Source: Panulirus ornatus
Taxonomy: Eukaryota; Arthropoda; Malacostraca; Decapoda; Palinuridae
Reading direction: 5' to 3'
DNA length: 64,000 bases
Assembly (NCBI RefSeq): GCF_036320965.1
Contig: NC_092228.1
Coordinates: 19,591,469 to 19,655,468, forward strand
Shown here: positions 13,200 through 24,780 of the stretch, one piece after another
Numbering within the stretch: the first letter of the stretch is position 1
Layout: each line of letters starts with the position of its first letter
Program-made: the position numbers and the translations under genes
The notes under the pieces: model-generated
The model's input: only the letters and a program-made list of their open reading frames with translations
The model's database searches: none
Told to the model about the DNA's origin: nothing

Positions 13200-15880
13200 T
13201 CCAAGGTCATGATCAAGGAACCCCTTACTCTTGCCTTTTCGAAGGTGGGCAAATTTATGGAGTTTAGCCTTTCCTTGTAACTCAGCTCTTAATTTTTTGT
13301 ACCATCTTTGTTATCCTCTTCTTCTTACTTTTTAGGTGTGGTGACCAAAGTTGAGAAGCATATTTCAAATTAAGCCTTATGTAGGATATAAACAGCTTGT
13401 TAAACATTTTCTCATCCATATACTTGAAAGCTATTCTATGACAATACACAATTGGTTTCCTCAACTATTCTCCTTATGTGGTACTCTGGTGACAGGTTGA
13501 GGATGATGTCAACTCCCAAGTCCTTCTCACATACAGAATTTTGAAGCTTATTTCCTGGTTAAAAATGATCATACTGAGGCTTTCTTTCACTGTCCTATCC
13601 TCATTACTTTAAGTATACTTGGGTTGAATTTCATCAGCCATATATCAGACCTACTTTGGAGTTTGTCAAGATCCCCTTGTCAGATATCATCCCTCATAAT
13701 CTTTGCATCATATGCATATGTACAGAGGTCCCTTACCTACCATGGTTCTGCCAACCTTCATTATCAGTATATGTATGTAGACTATTGAGTACCATTTTAC
13801 CAACACTTATGTCAAGCTTTGAGTATCCATGGTTTTCATGGAACAATTAAAATCATATCCATGCATTTAGCAAGTGTGAAGTGGTTATGGGTTGCTTGTG
13901 GCTCACCCTGGCAGACTAACATTTCTAGAGAGAAGTATGGAGGCACAGGATCAGTGGTAAGAGTATGGAGGCACAGGATCATTGGTAACATGCTTCCACC
14001 ATATTATTACCTTACAGTTTTGTAAATTATTGCTTAGTACTTATGTAGCATAGGCATGTTTTAGAGGTAAACCTTGTTTATTTTTAACCTTAAAGTTTCA
14101 TTATAGGATTTAAGGCATGTATATCTCAAGGTAGTAGTTGGTAGACAGCCAATGAACAGGAAGGTATATTACCAGCACTACCTGCCTAGGTATCAGTAGG
14201 GTTAGTGACATCTGCTTTGTGAGCATGCACTTTAGTGGTTATCAAGTTGCACTCCTCTGACCCAGGGATCTGTCTTTTTCTTTCTGCTTCACTCCTGGCA
14301 TTCTGTCAGCAAACATAAATCTCTCCTTGTCATATGTGACACATGACAACAGTCAACTCACACAAATCATTCTTCTTAACTCTAGATTTTCCTGTGGTGA
14401 GCACTGTGCCCCAGCTTTTGGCAAAATGGTAGGTGTAGTAGATAGAAGTAGTAGGTAGGAAAATTTAGGGAGGAACACTAGGTAGAAGAAGTCATTATAA
14501 ACATTAGGTATGAGCCTCTACAAACACTGAGCTGGACTTGCCTTCTGCCAGTGGTCTGTTAAGGGTGAGCCACTAAAGGCAAAGAAATGGCACTGGAGTT
14601 CTTTAGTTTTTGAGACTCTGTTGCTGTGACCAGCCCTTTGACAGTTCCAATTGGAACAGGTGACAGAGACATAAATGGACAGATAGATATATCTCAAGGG
14701 TTACTGCCCCTAACCCCCACCCATTCCCCATAGGCCCTGTACCTTGCCAGCCACAGGGTCTTCCAGGAACAACCCCAGTGGTTAAGAGGGTACATCTGTA
14801 TTCATGGAGGAGTCCATACCTTAGGGGAAGTCATTAACATGGATGAAGTAATTCACCCAAAACAGAACACCATGGTACTCCACGGATGTCCTTGACTAAT
14901 TTACAGAAGGCTGCTGTGACATGTGTCCTTTGTTCCGTTTCATGTAGATAAGCTTCAAACCACCAAAGGAGTTTGCAGCTTAATCCCATCTGGTGATTCA
15001 TCTTCTTAACCAGCCTCCTGTAGAATAGCATGGAATACTTTCTGGCAGTCCAAACACAAACAATCCACCACGCCTTCCTTTTTATCCAAGACTGAGTTTA
15101 CTCTTTGAGAAATCTAAAAGGTTGCAAACAACATGACCTACCTTCTCTAAAATTATGCCATCTCACATTTAGGAAATTTCTCCTCTGTAGAAAGTCATCC
15201 ATCTGCTTTCTAAGTATCTCCTTATTATCATTTCTAGAACCTCAAAGACCACACCTATTATTGAGGCTGGTCTGTATTTCAGTGTGTTCCTGGTCTTCTT
15301 TCTAATAGATAGGTATGCTGTTTGCCCATTTTCACTCCCTTGACCCCTTGCCTCCCTCCAACACCTAAAACAGTATTTAAAGTGGTTTGCCTGATGTATC
15401 TGCATGTATCTTTAGCACACATGATGAAATTTCATCAGAACCCCTTCTTATATTCTGTTGATGTCTTTCCTAGATATCATAATGCTTTCTGAAACCCCTT
15501 CCCTATTCCATTTGACTGGTGTTTGAGCTACGGAGTCTTCTTTGAACTTGTTATTCAGTTCCTCAAGCTTCCTTACATCCTCTACAATTCTCTGTTCTGA
15601 ATCCCTTATCCTGATCAGCTGCTCTTCAACTGAAAACTGATCAATTTATCAAAAATTTGAATTTTCTCCTGCCTTGTTCAAAATAATCTATTTGAAACTT
15701 CTTTGTTCCTCCTTTCTTATTCTGACATACTTGTTCCTTGCTCTCTTACACCTCGCAAATGCTGGCTGGCTGGAGTGCCACCTACATCTTTACTACTGCA
15801 CATTTCAAAGCTCCTATGCTCTATGCTATCTTTTGTTAAACCAATCAGGCTGTAGTTAGAAATAAAAGTCCCCTCCCTCT
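13200..15880 (-). mobile_element. Old CR1/Jockey-like LINE, antisense, decayed and interrupted
   Basis: Minus-strand fragments read like the RT of CR1/Jockey-type elements. LKYASQLWSPHLK near 13.3-13.4 kb matches the conserved ...LEYAS.LWSPH... segment downstream of the RT core. The 14.8-15.0 kb stretch has WWFEAYLHETEQRTHV. The 15.17-15.4 kb stretch has YRPASIIGVVFEVLEMIIRRYL, the N-terminal RT block of the NYRPISL type, here with an altered SL. The order on the minus strand is correct. Frames change often and stops are frequent. A 590-bp dispersed repeat is inserted in the middle. It is much older than the LINE-A copies. Confidence 0.7.
14110..14705 (-). repeat. 590-bp dispersed repeat, copy 1
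   Basis: The reverse complement aligns over its length with 47,875-48,475: shared blocks include CACAGCAACAGAGTCTC, CCATTTTGCCAAAAGC and GCTCACC(A/G)CAGGAAAATCTAG. Inside is a degenerate tandem of TCCTACCTA-like units. Partial matches occur at about 39.62-39.72 kb and 22.57-22.64 kb. No coding capacity or clear terminal repeats are seen. It may be a non-autonomous element of unknown class. Confidence 0.65.
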
Positions 15881-15889
15881 AGGATAAGA

Positions 15890-16560
15890 TACACCAAGAT
15901 ATGCCTCAAAAAGGCAGAAAAAGTTTAGGTCTTGAGGCAGAGACAAAATGGGCAGGCAAAGATTAGAGATAACTCAAAGGTACACTCCCTCAAGATTAAA
16001 GGTATGGCAAATGGGCCCTGTGCCTGTCATGTTGAAGCTGGAAAAGTACTTGGATGCCTCTGCATGATATACAGGACAGGGCATAGGTTTAGTGGGTGAA
16101 TGGGGAACAGAAGTAGACATACAATTATCCAAAGTAGAATCAGAGGAGTATAAGGTGCCAAAATGTGTGGCTTTATTAGCTGGAGAGTTAGATATAGATT
16201 CATCAGATTGGAAGAGATGAGTAAAGGCAGAATTACAATAGTTATTAGAGATGCTTCTGGGTAAGGACCAGAAAGATCTATCAGTAGAAGAGACTAAGTC
16301 AGCTTATGTCTTTTTTATGCAGGTGTGCTTGACTTTGTGAAGAACAGCTTTGCAATGATTCCAAAAGAAATTAAAGGTGAGCAGAATTCAGGGAAGGGAA
16401 GAGTTTCATAGCCCAGTAATATGTACCTGATGCAATAGGCATCAGCGCAGGAGCAATCAAATCATGACCAGGGAGAAAAAGAGCAGAAGGGATGGAAGAT
16501 ACCTACTCAACAGCTGATTCCTGCAGTGATGTTAGTCAAAATTTGATCTCTTTTCACTGT
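15890..16560 (-). mobile_element. Jockey-like LINE fragment related to the 51.7-52.6 kb copy
   Basis: It matches 51.7-52.6 kb in several blocks, for example GGGAAGGGAAGAGT and GGCATCAG(C/A)GCAGGAG. Read on minus, one stretch resembles the GPDGIP...LFxLS RT segment that is clearer in the other copy. It is heavily mutated and has no open frame. Confidence 0.5.
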
Positions 16561-16789
16561 GCGTTATTACCTGTTTGTTCAGAATGGGAAGGGAGTTTTA
16601 CACTTATGAGGCCCCATCTCTTAAACATTCTCTAATATCATACAGCTGCTTAAATGTATGTATGCCGTCTGCATTTATCATGTCCCCAGTCAAAGTTTTA
16701 CTATCATCCAACACATATTGTAATAGTAATTCTTTGCATCTTCTTTAAAAAATTCTTGTTTAATTTCATGTTATGCATTTTGGCTGATA

Positions 16790-18375
16790 CATTCATAAAA
16801 TTCTCTTGAAGAGCTATCCACAGCCCACATCACTGATTTGTTTTTAAAACTTAAAGGCTGTGATTAGGTCACCCCTCATTGCTTTCTTCCAGGATGGGCA
16901 AATTTAGAACCACAATCCTTTCCCTATAACTTAGCTATCTCAATTCTGGTACCATCTTTGTTATCCTCCTCTGAACCTTCTCTATGAGTCATTAGTGCCT
17001 CTTTTGGTGCAATGACATAACTTGAGGAGCATATTCTAATTTTGGACTTATGATGGATTTGAAGAGCTTGCTAAATATTTCCTTTACTATTCTTCTAATG
17101 TGGCTCTGGTGACACAAAATCCTGCAAATATATTTAGGTAGGAGTCCATGCCTTCAGGCAAGTCATTTTCATAGATGAAACAGAGTGACAGTCCCAGAAC
17201 AGAATCTTGTGGCATTCAGTTGGTCACCTTAACCCATAAATAAAAGGCTCCTCTGACATGCAACCTCTGTTCCCTTCCACTTAGATAATATTCTATCCAT
17301 TGAAGGATTTTCTTACATAAGTGAGACAATCCTTCAATGGATAGAATATTATCTAAGTGGAAGGAAACAAAGGATGCATGCCAGACATGCTGGTGATCCA
17401 CCTTCCTAATCAGTCTTGTATGAAGTACATAGTCAAATGCTTTCTTGCAGTCCAGATCTAAGAGGTTTGTTACAAATGAGCTCCTTTCTGTAAAACCATG
17501 CTGTCTTTAACTTAAGTAATTTCCCTTCTGTAAAAAGTCCTCCATTTGCTCTCTAATTATCTTTTCCAGAACAGATCACATTCACCAGTGTGACTCATCT
17601 ATAGTTCAGTACCTTTGCATATTCCCTTTTCATAGAAGTAAGAATAATGCTCACCTTTTTTCAATCCCTTTGCACTCTGCTTTTCCTCTAGTGATATTTT
17701 AAACAGTATTTCAAGAAGAGGTTTATGTAGCATATTTGTACACATTTTCACCATATATGGAGAAGTTTCATCAGGATTATGAGCCTTGTATGGATTATGT
17801 CCTTATAGTATTCTGTTGACATCTTTTCTAGATAGTTCAGTATTTTCTAAAACTTTCTTTCAATTCTGCTGGTGCTGGGAATATAATTTTATTAAGTTCC
17901 TCACATATCCTTACATCATCCTCAACTCTTCTTCCCACTGAATACCTAGCCTGATCAGTTCTTTAATTGACAACTGACTCCTGATGAATTCATAGGACCT
18001 TTTTGATTTTCTCCTACCTTGTCCAAAATATATTTTTTCAAAGTTTCTTTGTTCCCCCTTTGTTATCCTGGTGTACTCATTCTTTGTTCTCTTATACCAA
18101 TCAAGTGCTGGCTGGCTGGATTGCTGTCTGCATCTTGGCCACTAGACATTACAAAGATCCTTTACTTTTTGACATCTTTTATTTAACCATTCTTTCCTCT
18201 TTTTTACCATTCACTGTGTATTATGGGCTGGAGATACCTATTTCCTACCACATTGTTCACTTCACAGAGCCTCTCACCACAAAGCCATGGTTCCTAGTTA
18301 CTGAACTCCTTTACCCAATCTCTGTTATCAGAGAAATTGTCATGGTTTGTTTAGTTTCCACATTTATGTCTCCTT
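16790..18375 (-). mobile_element. Second old CR1/Jockey-like LINE, RT part
   Basis: It parallels the 13.2-15.9 kb copy: both carry TACCATCTTTGTTATCCTC and the corresponding minus-strand segments, here FHLDNILSIEG and WIEYYLSGREQRLHV (the second like the WFEAYLHETEQRTHV segment). The endonuclease end continues beyond copy 10, so the element was split by that young insertion. A local inverted duplication of about 40 bp, ATTGAAGGATTTTCTTACA with a reverse copy next to it, lies near 17,290-17,360. Confidence 0.65.
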
Positions 18376-18387
18376 ATATCTTATCAT
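18376..18387. repeat. Left target-site duplication of LINE-A copy 10
   Basis: ATATCTTATCAT is present here and again at 19,521-19,532, directly flanking the inserted LINE. An exact 12-bp match at both edges is the mark of target-primed reverse transcription. Confidence 0.9.
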
Positions 18388-19520
18388 GAAGAGAGGAAAG
18401 TGATTGGTTCTCAGTGAATGTAGGTTTGCGGCAGGGGTGTGTGATGTCTCCATGGTTGTTTAATTTGTTTATGGATGGGGTTGTTAGGGAGGTAAATGCA
18501 AGAGTTTTGGAAAGAGGGGCAAGTATGAAGTCTGTTGGGGATGAGAGAGCTTGGGAAGTGAGTCAGTTGTTGTTCGCTGATGATACAGCGCTGGTGGCTG
18601 ATTCATGTGAGAAACTGCAGAAGCTGGTGACTGAGTTTGGAAAAGTGTGTGGAAGAAGAAAGTTAAGAGTAAATGTGAATAAGAGCAAGGTTATTAGGTA
18701 CAGTAGGGTTGAGGGTCAAGTCAATTGGGAGGTGAGTTTGAATGGAGAAAAACTGGAGGAAGTGAAGTGTTTTAGATATCTGGGAGTGGATCTGGCAGCG
18801 GATGGAACCATGGAAGCGGAAGTGGATCATAGGGTGGGGGAGGGGGCGAAAATCCTGGGGGCCTTGAAGAATGTGTGGAAGTCGAGAACATTATCTCGGA
18901 AAGCAAAAATGGGTATGTTTGAAGGAATAGTGGTTCCAACAATGTTGTATGGTTGCGAGGCGTGGGCTATGGATAGAGTTGTGCGCAGGAGGATGGATGT
19001 GCTGGAAATGAGATGTTTGAGGACAATGTGTGGTGTGAGGTGGTTTGATCGAGTGAGTAACGTAAGGGTAAGAGAGACGTGTGGAAATAAAAAGAGCGTG
19101 GTTGAGAGAGCAGAAGAGGGTGTTTTGAAGTGGTTTGGGCACATGGAGAGGATGAGTGAGGAAAGATTGAGGGAACAAGGAGAAGAGGGAGACCAAATTG
19201 GAGGTGGAAAGATGGAGTGAAAAAGATTTTGTGTGATCGGGGCCTGAACATGCAGGAGGGTGAAAGGAGGGCAAGGAATAGAGTGAATTGGAGCGATGTG
19301 GTATACCGGGGTTGACGTGCTGTCAGTGGATTGAAGCAGGGCATGTGAAGCATCTGGGGTAAACCATGGAAAGCTGTGTAGGTATGTATATTTGCGTGTG
19401 TGGACGTATGTATATACATGTGTATGGGGGGGGGGTTGGGCCATTTCTTTCGTCTGTTTCCTTGCGCTACCTCGCAAACGCGGGAGACAGCGACAAAGTA
19501 TAATAAATAAAAAATAAATA
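18388..19520 (+). mobile_element. LINE-A copy 10, 5'-truncated, with exact 12-bp target-site duplication
   Basis: The copy starts in the RT at REESDWFSVNVG, passes FADDTALVAD, KWFGHMERM and the C-terminus, and ends with the short 3' UTR, the hairpin and the A-rich tail AATAAATAAAAAATAAATA. A small deletion of about 28 bp in the ERLTKRIYVSEVEG region shifts the frame near 19,170. It is inserted in the same-locus older antisense LINE, which continues on both sides. Confidence 0.95.
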
Positions 19521-19532
19521 ATATCTTATCAT
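19521..19532. repeat. Right target-site duplication of LINE-A copy 10
   Basis: ATATCTTATCAT, identical to the left copy at 18,376-18,387, follows the A-rich tail. Confidence 0.9.
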
Positions 19533-20500
19533 ACCTTTGCTCTTTTAAGTTTCCTCATTTACTACACAGCAAAATCTGAACATTAAAAGATTACTTTTTA
19601 CAATTGGTATATCATATATAATACTCTCAATATTCATCCTAGTACTGTTTGTGTGAAGATATGATCTAATAATGATGATACATCAAACCATCTCATCCTG
19701 GAATGCTGATATATGAAATTCTCCTGTATGCACTTGAAAAGCACATGTCTCTGTCTCCATTGTCTCCATATCACCACGAGAGTCCAAATTCCCTATGTCT
19801 GTCTCTTTACAGTTGAAATTCCCCATTACTATCATTGAGAAATAGGAGTTTTATAGCTTCATGTACCATACAGACTGATCCTTCATTGTTGTTTATTTCT
19901 TCTGGATCACTACAGATTTTTGGAAGATCACATAAACACCACAATGCATTTCTTCCCTAAAGTTATTTTTCCCATTATGTACTGTCTGAATTAGCATGTT
20001 CCACTGTTTCTTAAAATTCTTGACTATCTTTTATCAAGAGGGAAAATCTTCTTCCTTTGCTTTCTCTTTCCCTCCTTACAATCATTTTACAATCAAGTAC
20101 CTCTCTAGGCAAAACAAGCGAGACCTTATCTTTTAAGTGTGCTTTGTTTCCATGACTCCGACAATATCAGGTGCACTTACCTTTGTATGATTCTTGAATT
20201 CTAGCTCTTTACCATAACTATTAATCCATCACAATTTAGTTACATCACTTTCAGCCTAAACTTTACCTTCTCCTAATACTCCTAGTTTTTTGTTTTCAGA
20301 CTGTACCTTGGCTTCTCTCCCTTTGACTTATCACATTTAATGAATACCCCAATGAATTTTATCTTGTCTTTAAGTTTCATATATCTTTTAAGTACCTCCT
20401 GGACAGAAGACCATATGTCAAGTGTACCCCTAACTGGTCACTGCTTTACAACCTGATTATATTACAAATTCTTCTCATTTCTTCTATCATCAAAATTGCA
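19533..20500 (-). mobile_element. Endonuclease part of the older CR1/Jockey-like LINE
   Basis: On the minus strand around 19.75-19.86 kb the reading MIVMGNFNCKETDIGNLDSR matches the VMGDFN endonuclease block, with Asp changed to Asn. It continues the element interrupted by copy 10, in the correct order, with endonuclease upstream of RT on the minus strand. The upstream stretch to about 21.4 kb may be its 5' region or ORF1, but I cannot identify domains there. Confidence 0.55.
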
Positions 20501-21450
20501 TATGGCAATTTTGTAGCCTCCAATACTCTTTTGAATTATTTCTTTCCCCTACTTTCCATATCTAGTGTATGATCTTCTAAACAAAAATAGTGAATGATTT
20601 ACATCTACAGACTTTCTGCTTTACTAATCTTTCTAACTTTGGTGTCAATTTCTGTGACATCTCTCTTTTAGCTAACCAGCACTACTCCTGTATGTCCTGT
20701 GCTTTTCTGAACCTTTCATCAACTAGGCCATAGACTTCTTTCACAGCTCCATCTCTGACAATGCATAGTATTCTTTCTACTGTTTAATAATTTTCCTGTG
20801 TACCTCTGTTTGCATGATGTTGGGTCTATGTTCCTCTTCATCAATCCTCATGCTGTCAAATAACTGCTGCAATTGCTCCTTCTACAACTATCTGCCTACT
20901 ATTGTCAAGAGATTCTGTTCATGTTGTAGTCCTTTCCTCTAACTAAACAGCTAGCAAAATTGCTCCTTCTGCACCTCCTGACCAATTGCTCAAAATAGAT
21001 TGTGTGTGTTTTAGTGCTTTCCTCTAAGTGAACAGCCTTAGAACATCTAGAACAGACCCATCAGTCCTTGTCTGCATTTGACTTTTTAATGAATCAACTT
21101 TCCTCTGATTATGTATCTCTTGAATCCAATCCATCAACTGAATTTTTTATTCATACTCAATAACCATAATATTTCATAGATTCCTAATTTCCTCTCTCAT
21201 CTCATGACACCTTTCAAGGTCCTTGAATTGATTCATGTTTCCTTAACTCCTCAAATCAACATATGGTGTTGCTTCATAACAGTATCCCATAACATATCCA
21301 AATATTTGTTAAAGACTCCTATTTCATCTCGGTCTCTTTTCCCTTTCTGGTGATCCTGTTAAGATTGATTTATTATGGTACATTTCTGTACTGGAGTCCA
21401 TACCAGAATGTAGTCCAATTAGAAGAAAAACTTTAACACAGAATTTGGCT
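20501..21450. other. Unassigned AT-rich stretch
   Basis: No open frame of note and no recognised motif. It has the same pyrimidine-rich plus-strand character as the antisense LINE remnants next to it, including a repeated phrase ATTGCTCCTTCT(A/G)CA near 20,872 and 20,960, and could be the decayed 5' part of that element. Confidence 0.4.
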
Positions 21451-21454
21451 TTGT

Positions 21455-21456
<2 letters not shown>

Positions 21457-21512
<56 letters not shown>
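21457..21512. repeat. (GT)n microsatellite inside an 11-bp inverted repeat
   Basis: About 28 GT units. The run is framed by TTGTTAGTTTG on the left and CAAACTAACAA on the right (about 21,525-21,540), so the single strand could form a hairpin with the repeat in its loop. Confidence 0.9.
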
Positions 21513-21514
<2 letters not shown>

Positions 21515-21544
21515 CAATAATGAGGAAAACAAACTAACAATAAA

Positions 21545-22560
21545 AATATTATTTCATTTTGAAAATTAATCAATACAATTTTACAGTACAATGATGACTA
21601 GATAAGCCATTTACATTTCACGGTAGTACACTACATTCATAAATCAAACACCAGAGATTCTAGATGCCAGAAAGATAACTGTTCAAGAACTCTCACACAT
21701 GAATTCAGTCCTCACAGAATGGAACGAGTTTTTCCCTTAATCTATAATCCTTCTACTTCACAATATATTTAACTCTTGTGATACACAATAGAACTTGCTA
21801 CAAACATTTATTTAAATGGCAATGGTAGCTGAAATTCATTCTGCAATTTCATAATAAAACTGGGTGAAATGTGAAAACGCTTAAATGCCCAAAAAGTAAC
21901 ATACCAAAAGATATTTTCTGTAAAGGTGCATGTGAAGTTATAAGACACTGCAGTCCCTCACTGATAAATGTTATGAAATCTACAGGAGAAGGTGTAATAC
22001 AGCATACCTTTATGTCAGTATATACAATACAGGAATACTATTCAATTTAGTAAAGAAAACATTATCTTGTCATTCATTGGAAGGAAATAGGAAAAGCACC
22101 TGGAATTATACAATGAGAAGCTGTTAGTGAGGCTCAGACTGAGATCCTATAGGGAACAATACCAAATGATCTTGATGAGATGCAAATGATAAGAGGATTA
22201 TTCTTGTTTCATAATAATGACCGAGTCAAACATTACCTGACATTATACTTTTCCACAGTTATATTTACACTACCTGACATGACAATTTTCCACATTTATA
22301 TTCTAATTAGGAAGATGGTTATACATGAACTGATCTAAAGCTCCTGAAAATAATACATTTTAGAAAGCTTTGGATGCATTGCTGTGTTGCTTTCATAACT
22401 GTCTATTTTGTTCAAAGTATCACATGTTTTAATGCATACTTTTTCTGAGCAACTTAGTAAGACACTATGGCATGCAAATCCTTTTGTTTGCAAAAACAAA
22501 GAAACAAATATGTTCTTAAGATGTCAATTTGAGGAAGCAATGTGCAATCTGATGACTATG
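21545..22560. other. AT-rich intergenic stretch without recognised features
   Basis: I see no gene, repeat array or LINE motif here. At the right edge, near 22,565, a short ATCTATCTATC run and CTCTGACACTTGTTCC match the start of the 590-bp repeat. Confidence 0.5.
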
Positions 22561-22599
22561 AGAAAGTCCATCTATCTATCTTTATCTCTGACACTTGTT

Positions 22600-24000
22600 C
22601 CCTATGGGAACTCACATTGAAGGGGGACCACAGCAAGTCTCTACTTATCCCTGTCCTTACATGCCTCCCTCACACACACCATTCCATGCATTCTTCCACC
22701 ATTTCTCTCCCTCCAGTATTCCTCCACTCTATTTGCCATGTCACAGGTGGTCTTCCTCTCACACCAACCCTTTTAATTGTACTATCATACACTCTCCTTG
22801 TGAACTCCCACTCTTGCACTCTTTCCGCATGCCCAAACCACCTCAGAGTATTACATTTCACCCATTCTACCACTCCACAATTCATTCCCTATGCATTCCA
22901 TGTCATACCACATCTCTCATACACCCCTTCATTTCCTTCTTCATTCCATCTAGTCACACCACATGCTCTTCTCAAACAGCTCATTTTCACAGCCTAGATT
23001 CTTGACCACTGTAACTCATTCCATGTCCATTTCTTGGCTGCATAGGTCAGGGTTGGGAGGACTATGCTGTCCCTTAATCCTTTCCTCACTTTCATCTTAC
23101 ACCTCTACCCTTCACTATTCTATTATGGGATCCCAATGACTCTTCTACCCTGTACTGCTCTCTCCCTTATCTCTCCTTCCATATCACCAAACTTACACAA
23201 GACTGCTCCTAAATACTTCAATTCTCTCACTTCTTCCAGTCTTTCTCCCCCAATATCCAAAGCACAATTCAATACACTTTCTTCTTTCACTCTATATTGT
23301 TTTACAAAATCTATACTTTCACTTCTACTGAGCAATCTACCATATACATTTTTCTTTGCTTTCACGGCATTTCTAATCTCTTCTGTCAACTATGTACTGC
23401 CCTTTTTATTCCTATATCTCATGACCTTGTATCCAACTAATAATTCTACAACATTTAATAGTATTTCTCTAAACATTTTAAATGCCTCATTCACACATGA
23501 CTGCATCTCTACATTCACTGCACTTCCATCTAAGCTTTAAGTTACCTTCCTTTCATACTCCCTCCTGCATTTTTCCTGATTCATTTCACTTGCCAACACT
23601 TTCCCATCTCTATTCTTCCTTACATCATACCTCCACTTCTCCCTGATCCTCATCCCCACAAGGACTGCTTAAAGGTCAGAGTCTCCAAAGGATCCTCTCA
23701 CAACTCTAGCATCTAGCATGACCCTTTTCAAAAAATCTTTCATTCACTGCCACAAAGTCAATCAAAGCCTTTTGCTCTTCTCTTCCATCATTTTTCATCC
23801 ATATATATCTATGGATCATCTTGTGCTGAAAAACGGTGTTTGCAAGGAATAAACTCTCTGCACAAATATCCACATGATAACTTTCATTCTCATTTACCAA
23901 CTAACTCACCAATTTCATCACATCCCACTTTCACATTCATATCATGCAATACAAGCAATAAAGCCAGATGCCAGTACGGGATAAATTTACTCTGTAAGTT
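22600..24000 (-). mobile_element. Diverged RTE-like LINE with GHAERV C-terminus, decayed
   Basis: The minus strand has, from 3' to 5': a C-terminal LRWFGHAERVQEWEFTRRVY block with VRGRPPVTW (22.67-22.88 kb), an RT segment with GGERLEEVRELKYLGAV (23.12-23.39 kb), and an endonuclease segment with QKALIDFVAVNERF (23.7-23.9 kb). These are the same functional blocks as in LINE-A (WFGHMERM, LEEVKCFRYLGVDL, ALLDYVLIDR) but strongly diverged, so it is a sister lineage. Stops and frameshifts abound. Confidence 0.75.
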
Positions 24001-24059
24001 CCTAACAGTTTATTACTGCCCTTAAAGTTTGTACATGTTGATAGTATAAGTCAGAGTTT

Positions 24060-24780
24060 GTGAGGTGGCACCATGGACATTCACTGATTTAATGAATGGG
24101 ACATTGTGTGAGATGAGAGCAAAGCAGGGTTACTTTGGCATGGAGAAACAAATTGGAAGTTGCTGCATTATAAGCTAAATCAGAGTAAGAGATGGATAAA
24201 CTGGTGGGCCACTTTGATAATGAGCACGTGAAGAAAATGCTGATAGTGAACGAATAAAAGTAAAATGTTAGTTTTTGAAGGGATGGGAAATCAGATTGTA
24301 AAATCAGTTTACATAATGAAAAACTGGAAATTGTGGATGATTTTACATGTTTGGGAGTAAAGTTTAGAAAAGCAGTTGTGGGAAAGTTGAAGTTCACAAG
24401 AAAGTCATGCAAAGGCAAAAAATTGGGGGTGCACTGAAACCTATGGTGAAGAGAAAATTTAAGTAGTGTGCATGGAGTACATGTCCCAGTGCTGATGTAT
24501 GGAAGCAGCTCAGGTGTATATATGTCAGTATGTCTGTAGAAAACAATAAGAAAAGGTGTGGAGAATTTGCACAGTATAATTGGAGTTAGGGAAATAAACA
24601 ATAACAAGAGGTTATGCAGTGTGAAGTCAAATGTGCGTAGATGAAATTCTTTTAGGTTGGTAAGGTCATGCAGAATGCATGGCTAAGGACAGATTGGTCA
24701 AAAATAAGAGTGCAGTAGGAAATACAAAGGAAGAAAGGAATGAGGGAGGTAGACCACACAAGAGATGGATGGATGTAATG
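24060..24780 (+). mobile_element. Decayed LINE C-terminal region running into the satellite
   Basis: The plus strand reads LHNEKLEIVDDFTCLGVKF near 24.31 kb, like the LEEV.CFRYLGVDL block, and at 24.75 kb GRPHKRWMDVMKSEAQDIYL, the usual GRPxxRWxD end of RTE-like proteins. The last codons of this frame are the first bases of the 43-bp satellite monomer. There is at least one frameshift between the blocks. Confidence 0.65.
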
